Positions 57,191-64,000 of a DNA stretch of 64,000 nucleotides are shown one piece after another. This stretch comes from Aurantiochytrium sp. KH105 (taxonomy: Eukaryota; Sar; Bigyra; Thraustochytrida; Thraustochytriidae), in contig BGKB01000037.1 of NCBI GenBank assembly GCA_003116975.1, positions 62,001 to 126,000 of the forward strand, given 5' to 3'. Positions within the stretch are counted from its first letter, which is position 1; each line of letters begins with the position of its first letter. Made by a program: the position numbers and the translations under genes. Below the pieces are notes generated by a model, which was not told where the DNA came from, made no database searches, and saw only the letters and a program-made list of their open reading frames with translations.

Positions 57191-58339
57191 ATGAGCGGGG
57201 CTCAAGAGATGACCGTGGTGCAGCCCGACGACTGGCACCACCACTTTCGGGAGGGCGCGCGGCTCCGGGCGGTGACGCCCATGGTCGCGCGGCAGTTCCG
57301 GAGGGCCATCGCCATGCCAAACCTCAAGCCGCCCGTTGTCAATACGGAGCAAGCCCTGCAGTATCGCGAGGAGATCCTCGCAGCTGTGCCCGAGGGCGTG
57401 GATTTTGAGCCACTCATGACCCTCTATCTTACGGACAACACCACCCCCGAGGAAATCGAGCGCGCCAAAGCTACGGGAAAGATTGTCGCATGCAAACTCT
57501 ATCCCGCCGGCGCCACCACTAACTCTGACTCTGGCGTCACTGACATCTCGCGCATCCGACCCACGCTCGAGAAAATGGCCCAGGTTGGCATGCTCCTTCT
57601 TGTTCATAGCGAGGTCACGGACCCAGACACTGACATCTTTGATCGCGAGCCTCTTTTCATCGAGAGACACCTGCGCTCCCTCGTCGCCGAGGTCCCTAAC
57701 CTGAAGATTGTCATGGAACACATTACAACGCGCGAGGCCGTCGAGTTCGTCATGAGTTGCCCGGACAACGTTGCCGCGACGATTACGGCGCATCACCTTC
57801 TCTACAACCGAAACGCCATCTTCAAGGGTGGCATTCGCCCACACATGTACTGTCTGCCAGTTCTCAAGCGCGAGACCCATCGCCAGGCCCTGCTCGAGGC
57901 CATTCGCTCGGGCAGCCCCAAGTTCTTCCTCGGCACGGACTCTGCACCTCACCCACAAGCTGGCAAGGAGAACTCGTGCGGATGCGCCGGTGTTTTCACT
58001 GGTCTTAATGCCGTCGAGCTCTACGCCGAGGCCTTTGACGAAGCTGGTGCTCTCGACAACTTTGAGGCCTTTGCTAGCTTCAACGGACCTCGCTTCTACG
58101 GTCTTCCGCAGAATACCAGCACCGTCAAGCTTGTCAAGACGCCATCGCAGGTGCCAGCCGCTTGCCCTTTCGGTCCGAACGAGTTGCTCATTCCTCTCCG
58201 AGCCGGAGAAACCGTATCGTGGACCTTTGAGGCCTCAGCTCAGTCTTCGGCCGCATCTTCGGCCACGACGCGTTCTAGTGTCAAGAGCAACAACAATGCT
58301 GAGGATGTGGCGCCTAGCAACAACAACAGCAGCCAATAA
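57191..58339 (+). CDS. pyrC: Dihydroorotase, class II (PyrC/URA4 type)
   Basis: 382 residues from the ATG at 57191 (the frame opens 16 codons earlier, without homology). The zinc and catalytic residues are all visible: the N-terminal D-W-H-H-H-F-R motif (His16, His18), the Lys to be carboxylated in ACKLYPAG (Lys102), His139 in LLVHSE, His177 in VMEHITT, the [11 protein letters not shown] block and the catalytic Asp250 in GTDSAPH. This is the monofunctional bacterial/yeast-type enzyme, converting carbamoyl-aspartate to dihydroorotate in pyrimidine synthesis, as opposed to the CAD-embedded form of animals. The final 40 residues are Ser/Asn-rich and disordered (an addition to the usual about 350-residue enzyme). 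No targeting peptide is seen, so it is presumably cytosolic. It converges on Pcc1. Confidence 0.97.
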   Translation: MSGAQEMTVVQPDDWHHHFREGARLRAVTPMVARQFRRAIAMPNLKPPVVNTEQALQYREEILAAVPEGVDFEPLMTLYLTDNTTPEEIERAKATGKIVACKLYPAGATTNSDSGVTDISRIRPTLEKMAQVGMLLLVHSEVTDPDTDIFDREPLFIERHLRSLVAEVPNLKIVMEHITTREAVEFVMSCPDNVAATITAHHLLYNRNAIFKGGIRPHMYCLPVLKRETHRQALLEAIRSGSPKFFLGTDSAPHPQAGKENSCGCAGVFTGLNAVELYAEAFDEAGALDNFEAFASFNGPRFYGLPQNTSTVKLVKTPSQVPAACPFGPNELLIPLRAGETVSWTFEASAQSSAASSATTRSSVKSNNNAEDVAPSNNNSSQ

Positions 58340-58622
58340 CTCATAAAATCCTTTAAAGTATAGGCAGAGGGCAACTTCGAAACGTAAGCTTCCCTGTGCC
58401 CCTGTCAATTGCCAGATAGATGCCAGTCGCCGGAATCAAACTGTCGATCGCCAATCCCTGCAAAGAACGTCAAGGATATGACCATCGATTTGTTGCTATT
58501 GGCGGCAAACGGGTGACTCAACTCTTTTGCATCAGATGCCTTGAGCTGGCTCGTGCTGTCTCGAGCTGGCAGAAACTGCAAATAGCACCAAGGATAGACG
58601 GCATTCTTTCTTTTTCTACAAC

Positions 58623-59139
58623 CTACATTTCTGGATATTCGCGCATGGTACTCACAACAACCTTCATCATGTCAATTGTTGTGTTGGTAATGGCGCGTAG
58701 AAGCTTTGCGTCCGTTGCCTCGATCGTTCTGTGGCAAGATGACATTATTGCCAGAAAGTCAGTCACCCAGCCCACACGCACCATCCACGTAATCTTTACT
58801 ACTTGCTTCCATCAATCAACCAATCAACCGACCGATCGCAGTCCACACAAAAGAATTCCTTTCGTGCAACACATTCACGTATCAACGTACACGCAAAGCT
58901 GTTTTCCCTCCGTCGTAAATTGCCTCCGCCCGGTCTCTGCGTTGAGCGTGGGGTCCACCTCGAGCACCTGCCGCGCCTTGACAGCGAGCGATTCGCTGGG
59001 AAAGTCAAACTTGCACGCACTGCGCCACACGAACAGGTATGTGGTCGTTAGCTCACGACGACGACTGACGGGCGACGCGTGCCCAGTTAGCCTCCGTGCG
59101 CCCGCAAACGTACCAGCGGTACCTAAAGTCGCCGTCCAT
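58623..59139 (-). CDS. PCC1: KEOPS/EKC complex subunit Pcc1 (LAGE3) (three exons)
   Basis: Exons 59114-59139, 58891-59019 and 58623-58728 join in phase (donors GTACGT twice; acceptors GCGCAG and CCACAG) to give 86 residues; no single frame reveals it. The product reads RYRCACKFDFPSESLAVKARQ, VLEVDPTLNAE, QLCVTIEATDAKLLRAI, TNTTIDMMKVVVSTMREYPEM. This is the Pcc1/CTAG family pattern: an opening beta-strand, 'FPSexxA' helix start, 'LxVDP', a second strand ending 'xxAxDxxxLRxxxNxxxD', and a short final helix. Yeast Pcc1 is 88 residues, the same size. Pcc1 is the dimerising small subunit of KEOPS, which makes N6-threonylcarbamoyl-adenosine on ANN-decoding tRNAs. The large plus-strand open frame over this locus (58420-59454) is a shadow. 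It shares a 376-base promoter with the FAD oxidoreductase. Confidence 0.86.
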
Positions 59140-59515
59140 GGTCAGGCTCCGCCGCCGTGCCTCTGCCAGCCTCTTGCTGCTGCAGCTTGTTATTTGAGGA
59201 CTGTCGAGGCATTTTCTTGCCGGAGCAGCGCACATCGATGCAGTGCAGACCCACCTCTCTCGCAGACAGCGAACGACGCGAGGGAGCGAGCGAGACGAGG
59301 CAGGGACCCGTTGCAGCCGGTGAGCGGGCTAGCGAGCGTGGACAAGGTCGCGCCGATTGACGTCCGCGTCTCCAGCGGGCCTTTTTTGCATCCACGCGAG
59401 ACATCGGTGACGACAGCGTACGCGTCGACGACGACGACGACGACATCACCTTGAGCTCGAGCACACAGTGGTTTGCAAAGGAAGAAACCAAGACGAAAGA
59501 CCTGCTATCGTAGCG
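59140..59515. promoter_or_regulatory. Shared divergent promoter of PCC1 and the FAD oxidoreductase
   Basis: 376 GC-rich bases between divergent starts; contains GCGAGCGAG-type tetranucleotides (about 59278-59340) and a GACGACGAC run (about 59429-59445). No TATA box is seen. Confidence 0.5.
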
Positions 59516-61567
59516 ATGACTTCGCAGGGATACGCCGAGACGATGGCGGCAACGATGACAGCGCCAGTCACGGCGGTGACGGCGACGATGACGACGACGA
59601 CAACAACTATGCCGCCATCGATGCCGCCGATGACGACGACAAACTCGCCCATTTCAAACCAAGGCGGACCTTCTGGATTCCAAGAGCAGCATGATCTTGC
59701 GGAGACGGAAGGCTTTGTCTTTGACCAGGACCGCAGGAATGCATCATCCTCATCCGGTCGGCCTTCCCAAGCAGCCGCGGCTGTGATTTTGGCTCTCGCA
59801 CTTCGACTCCAGCCGATTCTGAAGAATCTGCGTGCTTCTGTCGCAGCTTCCTTGCGTACATTGGGCAAGCTTTTGGGACTCGACAAGCTCGTATCTTTGG
59901 TACGCAGCCTGCGCGCCGTGTACGTCGGAAACGCGACCAAGATCAATGCCGGCATTGCTGCTGTTGCCGCTGCATACTGGCTCGCGTCCAAGAAACGCCA
60001 AAGGGACGCGCGGAAGCGTGCTCCTCAGCGCGTTGCAGTCATCGGCAGTGGCATTGCCGGCATGGGCGCTGCCTGGACCTTGAACCGTGGTGGCAAAGAT
60101 GTTGTGCTTTACGAGAAAAAGCCCAAGCTTGGCGGCAACGCCAAAGCCATGACCTGGGATGTGGATGGCCACAAGGTCGAGACCGGTCTCGCAGTGCTCG
60201 CCTGGCCGCATCAGTACTTTCACAACTACAATGCTCTGATTGATGAGCTCGGCATCGAGTACGAAGAGCACGAGCTTCGTTTCTTCGTAACCGAGCGCCA
60301 AAAGGACGGTTCTACCAACTGCGTCTTTGCCCACGGACGCGAAAATTGGGAGCCGGACGCTGACCTGGCCAAAGACTTGAAGAACTGGGACCGCCTATAC
60401 CGCTTTGTCAAGCGCGTGAATGCTGTCTTCCAACCGAGCCCTGTGCCGAGCATGTACCGTGTCGGTTTCGCCAATCCTCTCAATCTGATTCCGCTGCGCG
60501 TGCTGTGCAAGTTCTTTGGCGTTTCCCAACGGTTTTGGAATCTTGTGTTCGTGCCCATCCACACGTCGACCTTTCTCGAGGTCGAGATGGAAACCTTGCC
60601 GGCCACCATGGCGGAGGTTCTCAATGAAGTTGTTCCCTTCACCGAAACCCCCCTCATGCGCGCGTGGAAGACGCACTCCTACGACACCATCAAGACGATG
60701 GCATCCGAGCTCCCAACAGGCGCGGTGCGCACTTCTTGTGCCGTTGAGTCGGCCCGCTATGTGGCCCGTTCGGATGGATCGGGCTTTGATATTCACGTCA
60801 TGGACGAAGACGGCAAGGAAGAGGTCTTTGACGCCATTGTCTTTGCCTGCTCGGCTCCGGCAATGAATCAGATTCTCCATGGCAAGGGCGCTACTCTTCC
60901 GGGTCAAGTTCTCGAACCCAACAAGGCGAATGGTTTCAACAACATCAACGATCGCGGTGTAGTCGCAGGTCTTAAGTCGCGTCTTTTGAACGCACTCGAA
61001 AGCACCCTCCTTGACAACATCATGTACACGACCGATCGTGACAAGACGTTCGAAAAGGGAGTCGTGCACTCAGATGCCGATGCCGTGCTGCCATCGCAGT
61101 ACAAGGATGAAGTTCTCGAGTCATACTGCAACTACGTTGAAGTCGATGCGAAAAATCCTCGAGAAATTGAGAATTCTTTTGTCATTTCATCCTGGGCCCC
61201 TACCGTGCGGCATCCGGACGTTCAAGGCAAGCGTGCCATGTTGGTGTCTTATAATGCGGACTCTAAGCTCGATGCAGCGGGAACTGATGCCGAATGGGTC
61301 TCTACTTCGCGCGAGGCGCATCCATGCCTGACACTATTCCAGCTTGCTAGCTCTGTGGTATGTTGGCCCTTTCTTCAAGGCGCGCGCAATGGCCAGACAT
61401 ACTTTTGTGGGTCTGCTGTGTTGCCGGCCAACGGTCACGACCTCTCCTTTCTCTCGGGGGTTGTCGCTGCCAACGAGCTCGGGGCTCCATATCCCTTCGC
61501 CCATGATCCCACGGCTCACGACGACTATCTTCGCTTGCGAAAGCTCATGCTTCGTTTTTGGGCGTGA
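59516..61567 (+). CDS. FAD-dependent amine-oxidase-type oxidoreductase
   Basis: 683 residues from the ATG at 59516 (16 codons of open frame lie upstream). The first 60 residues are Thr/Ala/Pro-rich; a hydrophobic helix (AAAVILALALRLQPIL, about 85-102) and a second (AGIAAVAAAYWLASKK, about 148-163) could anchor it in a membrane. From about 173 a dinucleotide-binding fold starts: VAVIGSGIAGMGAAWTL, VVLYEKKPKLGGNAKAM (GxGxxG plus the acidic end of beta-2 and the GG-x-N box of amine oxidases). The C-terminal FAD contact is FCGSAVLPANGHDLSFLSGVVAANELG (about 640-665). The WDVDGHKVETGLAVLAWPHQYFHNY block resembles the bacterial COG2907 group, NAD(P)-binding proteins often encoded beside cyclopropane-fatty-acid synthases and other lipid enzymes. 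It may therefore act on lipids, but the substrate is unknown. An AATAAA lies about 95 bases after the stop. Confidence 0.87.
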   Translation: MTSQGYAETMAATMTAPVTAVTATMTTTTTTMPPSMPPMTTTNSPISNQGGPSGFQEQHDLAETEGFVFDQDRRNASSSSGRPSQAAAAVILALALRLQPILKNLRASVAASLRTLGKLLGLDKLVSLVRSLRAVYVGNATKINAGIAAVAAAYWLASKKRQRDARKRAPQRVAVIGSGIAGMGAAWTLNRGGKDVVLYEKKPKLGGNAKAMTWDVDGHKVETGLAVLAWPHQYFHNYNALIDELGIEYEEHELRFFVTERQKDGSTNCVFAHGRENWEPDADLAKDLKNWDRLYRFVKRVNAVFQPSPVPSMYRVGFANPLNLIPLRVLCKFFGVSQRFWNLVFVPIHTSTFLEVEMETLPATMAEVLNEVVPFTETPLMRAWKTHSYDTIKTMASELPTGAVRTSCAVESARYVARSDGSGFDIHVMDEDGKEEVFDAIVFACSAPAMNQILHGKGATLPGQVLEPNKANGFNNINDRGVVAGLKSRLLNALESTLLDNIMYTTDRDKTFEKGVVHSDADAVLPSQYKDEVLESYCNYVEVDAKNPREIENSFVISSWAPTVRHPDVQGKRAMLVSYNADSKLDAAGTDAEWVSTSREAHPCLTLFQLASSVVCWPFLQGARNGQTYFCGSAVLPANGHDLSFLSGVVAANELGAPYPFAHDPTAHDDYLRLRKLMLRFWA

Positions 61568-61805
61568 GGTTCCTCGTCGGCTCATGCTGGATCGATCGGT
61601 CACCCACGCATGCTCAACGTTTCTCATCAAGGCAACGCACTCACTTGAACCAATTGCAAACCAATAAAAAGTGTACACGCACGAATTTTCATTTCTGTTC
61701 TATCCTATCTTATAGACTTTCTCCGCGATACTCCTACCATCGGAGTAGTATACCTGGGTGGTACGGTGGCGCGGCGAGAATGCAAAGAGAAAGAGAAAGT
61801 GAGAA

Positions 61806-61837
<32 letters not shown>

Positions 61838-61886
61838 AAAGAAGTTGAAGAAAAGGGGGAAAAAAGGTCGTCCTGAACGCCCATAT
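61568..61886. other. Convergent intergenic region with purine tract
   Basis: 3' flanks of the FAD oxidoreductase (plus) and ELOF1 (minus). A candidate poly(A) signal AATAAA lies at about 61663 (plus). A GAA/AAG-rich tract runs at about 61784-61866. No gene seen. Confidence 0.65.
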
Positions 61887-62441
61887 TTACTCGTCTTCGT
61901 CGCCCTCTTCAGCGCGCACGTCGAGGTTCTCGTTTTCACAGGCGTCGTACCATTCACAGAATACGTCAATAGGCTCGGTGAGATCTAAGTGGAGAAAGTT
62001 TAACATGCGACGCAAACAAATTTTCGTTAGTTGCTGCCTGATTCATCATCTGTCGCAGTCCAAGCCAAGGCACCTCACATTTTCCTTTAGTGTGAACGTA
62101 CAATTTACCTTGACGGTTTGATAATCTGCGCCACAAACTCTGCAGCTCAGGGTCGCCATACCCTTAACGTGCTCTCTGTGCGAAAAGATGTCCTCAGGTT
62201 AGTCGTTTGATCAAGGTTGCGAAAGAAAGAAGCGATGGACAAGAAAACGTTGTGAGAGTCGGCAGGCACATACGCAGGCACACAGACAGGCAGAGAAGCG
62301 AGCGAGGAACGAGATTTCTGCGACTTACATTTTGCAGGTGACGGCGTCATCCGTGGAGCAAAAGGGACACTTGAAGACCTTGCTGACCGTGGCGCGCTTC
62401 TTGGTCGTGACCTTCTTCTGCGACCTCCTTCGGCGGCCCAT
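61887..62441 (-). CDS. ELOF1: Transcription elongation factor 1 homologue (ELOF1/Elf1) (three exons)
   Basis: Exons 62329-62441, 62102-62175 and 61887-61984 join in phase (donors GTAAGT and GTACGT; acceptors CACAG and CTTAG) to give 94 residues; the track of single frames misses it. The N-terminus MGRRRRSQKKVTTKKR is the basic 'MGRRKSKRKP..KKK' tail of the family. The zinc ribbon follows: CPFC (Cys25, Cys28) and CRVC (Cys49, Cys52), then DYQTVKVNYLTEPIDVFCEW and YDACE, which parallel the conserved 'YLSEPVDVYSDWxDACE' ending. The C-terminal 15 residues are acidic (EEGDEDE). Elf1 binds elongating RNA polymerase II and takes part in transcription-coupled repair; the family size is 80-150 residues. 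It shares its promoter with the last gene. Confidence 0.92.
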
Positions 62442-63087
62442 GCTCGCCGCCGCCAAGAACGCGCCTGCCTCGGCGGTCTCGCGCAACCACCGCCGGAGGA
62501 CCCGGCGAAGAGACGCGGAGGGAGGGCGCGCGGGGGGGCGTCTCGAGTCTGGGCGCCACGCAGAAGCGGCGGGCGCGGCGGGCGCGGTGAGGCGACGCGA
62601 TGCAATACGGTGTCTGGTGGATCGAGCGAGCTCTCGGCCCAGTGAAAAAAAATAATTGAAAAAGTAAAGGGGCCTATCCCGGTCGCAGCGCCGCGTTCGC
62701 GAGTAATAGGGACCAAATCGAACGGTCAAACTTCAAGTCGAATGGGGGTGCTTGAGACGTGTAGCTTCGAGGAACGAGAAACGGGGGCTTCTCGCTCGCT
62801 CTGCGATCGTAGGCTGCTCGCGATAAATCCAAGATCTACGTGGTTGCTTGTTCATTTGGTTGATTGGCTGGTGGCTTTGCGTTGACTTGAGAGTCGGCAA
62901 GCTCATCGGCAAGCTGGGGAGCTTCGCCACGAGTCGACGTGGGGACAGTATCGATTCCATGTCTCGGACTGCTTCGCAAGCAAAAGGAAAGACGCTCCGT
63001 AGGCGATAAGAAGGTGTTGCTCTGCCCTGCGGACAATAGAGTCTCTCGAACGAGGCAGTTTAACATCAACTTGACAACACTGATAGT
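62442..63087. other. Divergent promoter region, no gene seen
   Basis: Between the ELOF1 start (minus) and the last gene (plus). GC-rich up to about 62640, then mixed. Open frames have no domain. Confidence 0.55.
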
Positions 63088-64000
63088 ATGCGCGCAATGA
63101 GAATTGGAGTGCCAACCGTCGATGTGCACGAGCTATTGGCCAAGCTTGACGCTGCAGGTACTTTAGCATCGGCACCAATCAATGACTCTCGTCGATCAGA
63201 GAATCATGAAGCAAATGGGAATAATATTGAAGTTCCAGTGTCAGCGCAACGAAGATCGAAAAAGCTCACACAAAAGAAGTCCAAGTCGAAGAAAGCAACA
63301 GACAAAAGCACTAGCGACTTGCCTCGAGACCAAGACAATGTGACACCTGATGCTCGTACGCAGAATATTGAGGGTACCCTTTCTCCCCATGTCGAGAGCA
63401 CACTTTCTTCTGATGACATGAGCACACACACACGCACGTCGAGACAAAGCAATGGCCTTGACAGAACCACTGCTGCTAACAAGGGCCAGTTCGCAGCTGT
63501 TGACTGGAAGATCTGGCTTGAAAGCGATTGGATGCGCGCATATCTTGGCAAAATACCAGGATGTCCTGATGCAGGCAACGTAACAGACGAGGATAGCACC
63601 AATCGTGCAAAGAAAAACGAAAAGAAATACCTTTTGAGACTCGTCGCGCGGTCGCTAGACACTCCAATCTCTGTGAAATGTAGATTGCTGGTCATAATAG
63701 GGGAGTCGCAGGAGTGCACCACAAAAATCATCAAAGCTCCTCCCGCAAGAATTGGCAAAACACTCGAATGCAACTTCATCTCGCGAATCCTCAGCGAAAT
63801 GTGTATGTGTGAGGCAACAGCAGTGGAATGCCAGAGTTTGTCTGACGAACTCTGGCATCATAACGCATATCAAGTCACACGAGCTGGGAAAGCAGAACCT
63901 GTTCCCATGGATAGCGACGGCTGGGCACTCTGCGGAGATCTTAGCCCTGGCAAAAGCTTGGAATGTATTTTGCAGCTTCGGCCCATGAGCTGGCCCAGGT
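63088..64000 (+). CDS. Unrecognised protein, N-terminal part (runs off right edge)
   Basis: From the ATG at 63088 (in-frame stop TAA at 63061) the frame stays open to the window end, 304 codons with no stop. The N-terminus (MRAMRIGVPTVDVHELLAKLD) looks like a short amphipathic helix. Residues about 25-140 are Ser/Lys/Thr-rich and disordered, with a Lys-rich cluster (SKKLTQKKSKSKKATDK) that could be a nuclear signal. From about 145 the sequence becomes globular: AAVDWKIWLESDWMRAYLGK, then beta-rich strands YLLRLVARSLDTPISVKCRL, ECNFISRILSEMC, VECQSLSDELWHH, ALCGDLSPGKSLECILQLRP. The alternation of short strands suggests an immunoglobulin-like or beta-sandwich region, as in trafficking-complex (TRAPP) C-terminal parts, but that is a guess. 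The C-terminus lies outside the window. Confidence 0.68.
   Translation, partial: MRAMRIGVPTVDVHELLAKLDAAGTLASAPINDSRRSENHEANGNNIEVPVSAQRRSKKLTQKKSKSKKATDKSTSDLPRDQDNVTPDARTQNIEGTLSPHVESTLSSDDMSTHTRTSRQSNGLDRTTAANKGQFAAVDWKIWLESDWMRAYLGKIPGCPDAGNVTDEDSTNRAKKNEKKYLLRLVARSLDTPISVKCRLLVIIGESQECTTKIIKAPPARIGKTLECNFISRILSEMCMCEATAVECQSLSDELWHHNAYQVTRAGKAEPVPMDSDGWALCGDLSPGKSLECILQLRPMSWPR

Noticed and set aside
58420..59454. 344-residue open frame on plus
   Set aside because: No domain, odd composition; the minus strand beneath it carries the three Pcc1 exons with consistent splice sites.
1..64000. CRISPR arrays, insertion sequences, viral or toxin genes
   Set aside because: No spaced direct repeats, transposase-like, capsid/polymerase-like or toxin-like proteins were seen; the tandem repeats are simple microsatellites.

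Overview
The window is nuclear DNA from a eukaryotic microbe. Most genes have no intron or one to three short introns (roughly 40 to 180 bases), with GTAAGT, GTACGT or GTAGGT donors. There are no operons and no mobile elements. The set combines a plant/bacterial-type dihydrodipicolinate reductase (diaminopimelate lysine pathway), a monofunctional class II dihydroorotase, an ERK7/MAPK15-like kinase, a cilium-type coiled-coil protein and a diatom-like condensation-fold acyltransferase. This suits a stramenopile, and a thraustochytrid/labyrinthulomycete is my best guess (inference; no marker rRNA is present).

Layout. 1-3.4 kb: N-terminal part of a CCDC146/MBO2-like coiled-coil gene and a secreted GH3 glycosidase (both minus). 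4.5-9.1 kb: a CRAL-TRIO lipid-transfer protein (plus), a MAPK15-like kinase (minus) and a two-exon ankyrin protein (plus). 9.6-16.1 kb, all minus: two tandem paralogues of an unrecognised two-TM protein, an HSPA13-like Hsp70 without substrate-binding domain, and a three-exon claudin/PMP22-like four-TM protein. 18.1-22.3 kb: a 1406-residue five-TM protein with prominin-like layout. 22.6-26.8 kb: a ~1400-residue LRR protein (minus). 27.2-28.7 kb: an acyltransferase gene interrupted by a stop right after its HxxxDG motif. 29.1-32.1 kb: DapB (minus), EMC5 (plus) and MED22 (minus). 32.5-39.8 kb: a membrane TLDc protein (plus), an F-box/TMEM185 fusion (minus) and a three-exon low-complexity protein (minus). 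39.8-46.3 kb: a gene-poor, repeat-rich stretch with a perfect 15-bp hairpin. 46.3-48.3 kb: a Gln-rich regulator-like protein (plus). 48.7-56.0 kb, minus: a membrane-anchored metzincin-like protease and two tandem O-fucosyltransferase-like type II membrane proteins. 57.2-62.4 kb: dihydroorotase (plus), KEOPS subunit Pcc1 (minus), an FAD oxidoreductase (plus) and ELOF1 (minus). 63.1 kb to the end: the start of an unrecognised gene (plus).

How the genes relate. There is no single pathway cluster. Neighbours are mostly divergent pairs sharing short GC-rich promoters (DapB/EMC5, MED22/TLDc, Pcc1/FAD oxidoreductase, ELOF1/last gene). Themes are secretory pathway and surface (GH3, prominin-like, claudin-like, HSPA13-like, EMC5, metzincin, fucosyltransferases) and core nuclear functions (MED22, ELOF1, Pcc1). 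Four small conserved genes (EMC5, MED22, Pcc1, ELOF1) are split by introns so that no single open frame reveals them; I rebuilt them by joining phase-consistent exons. The window shows no CRISPR, no transposon and no convincing tRNA or rRNA. The most unusual items are the giant prominin-like protein, the tandem two-TM family, the interrupted acyltransferase, the F-box/TMEM185 fusion and the secretory TLDc protein.
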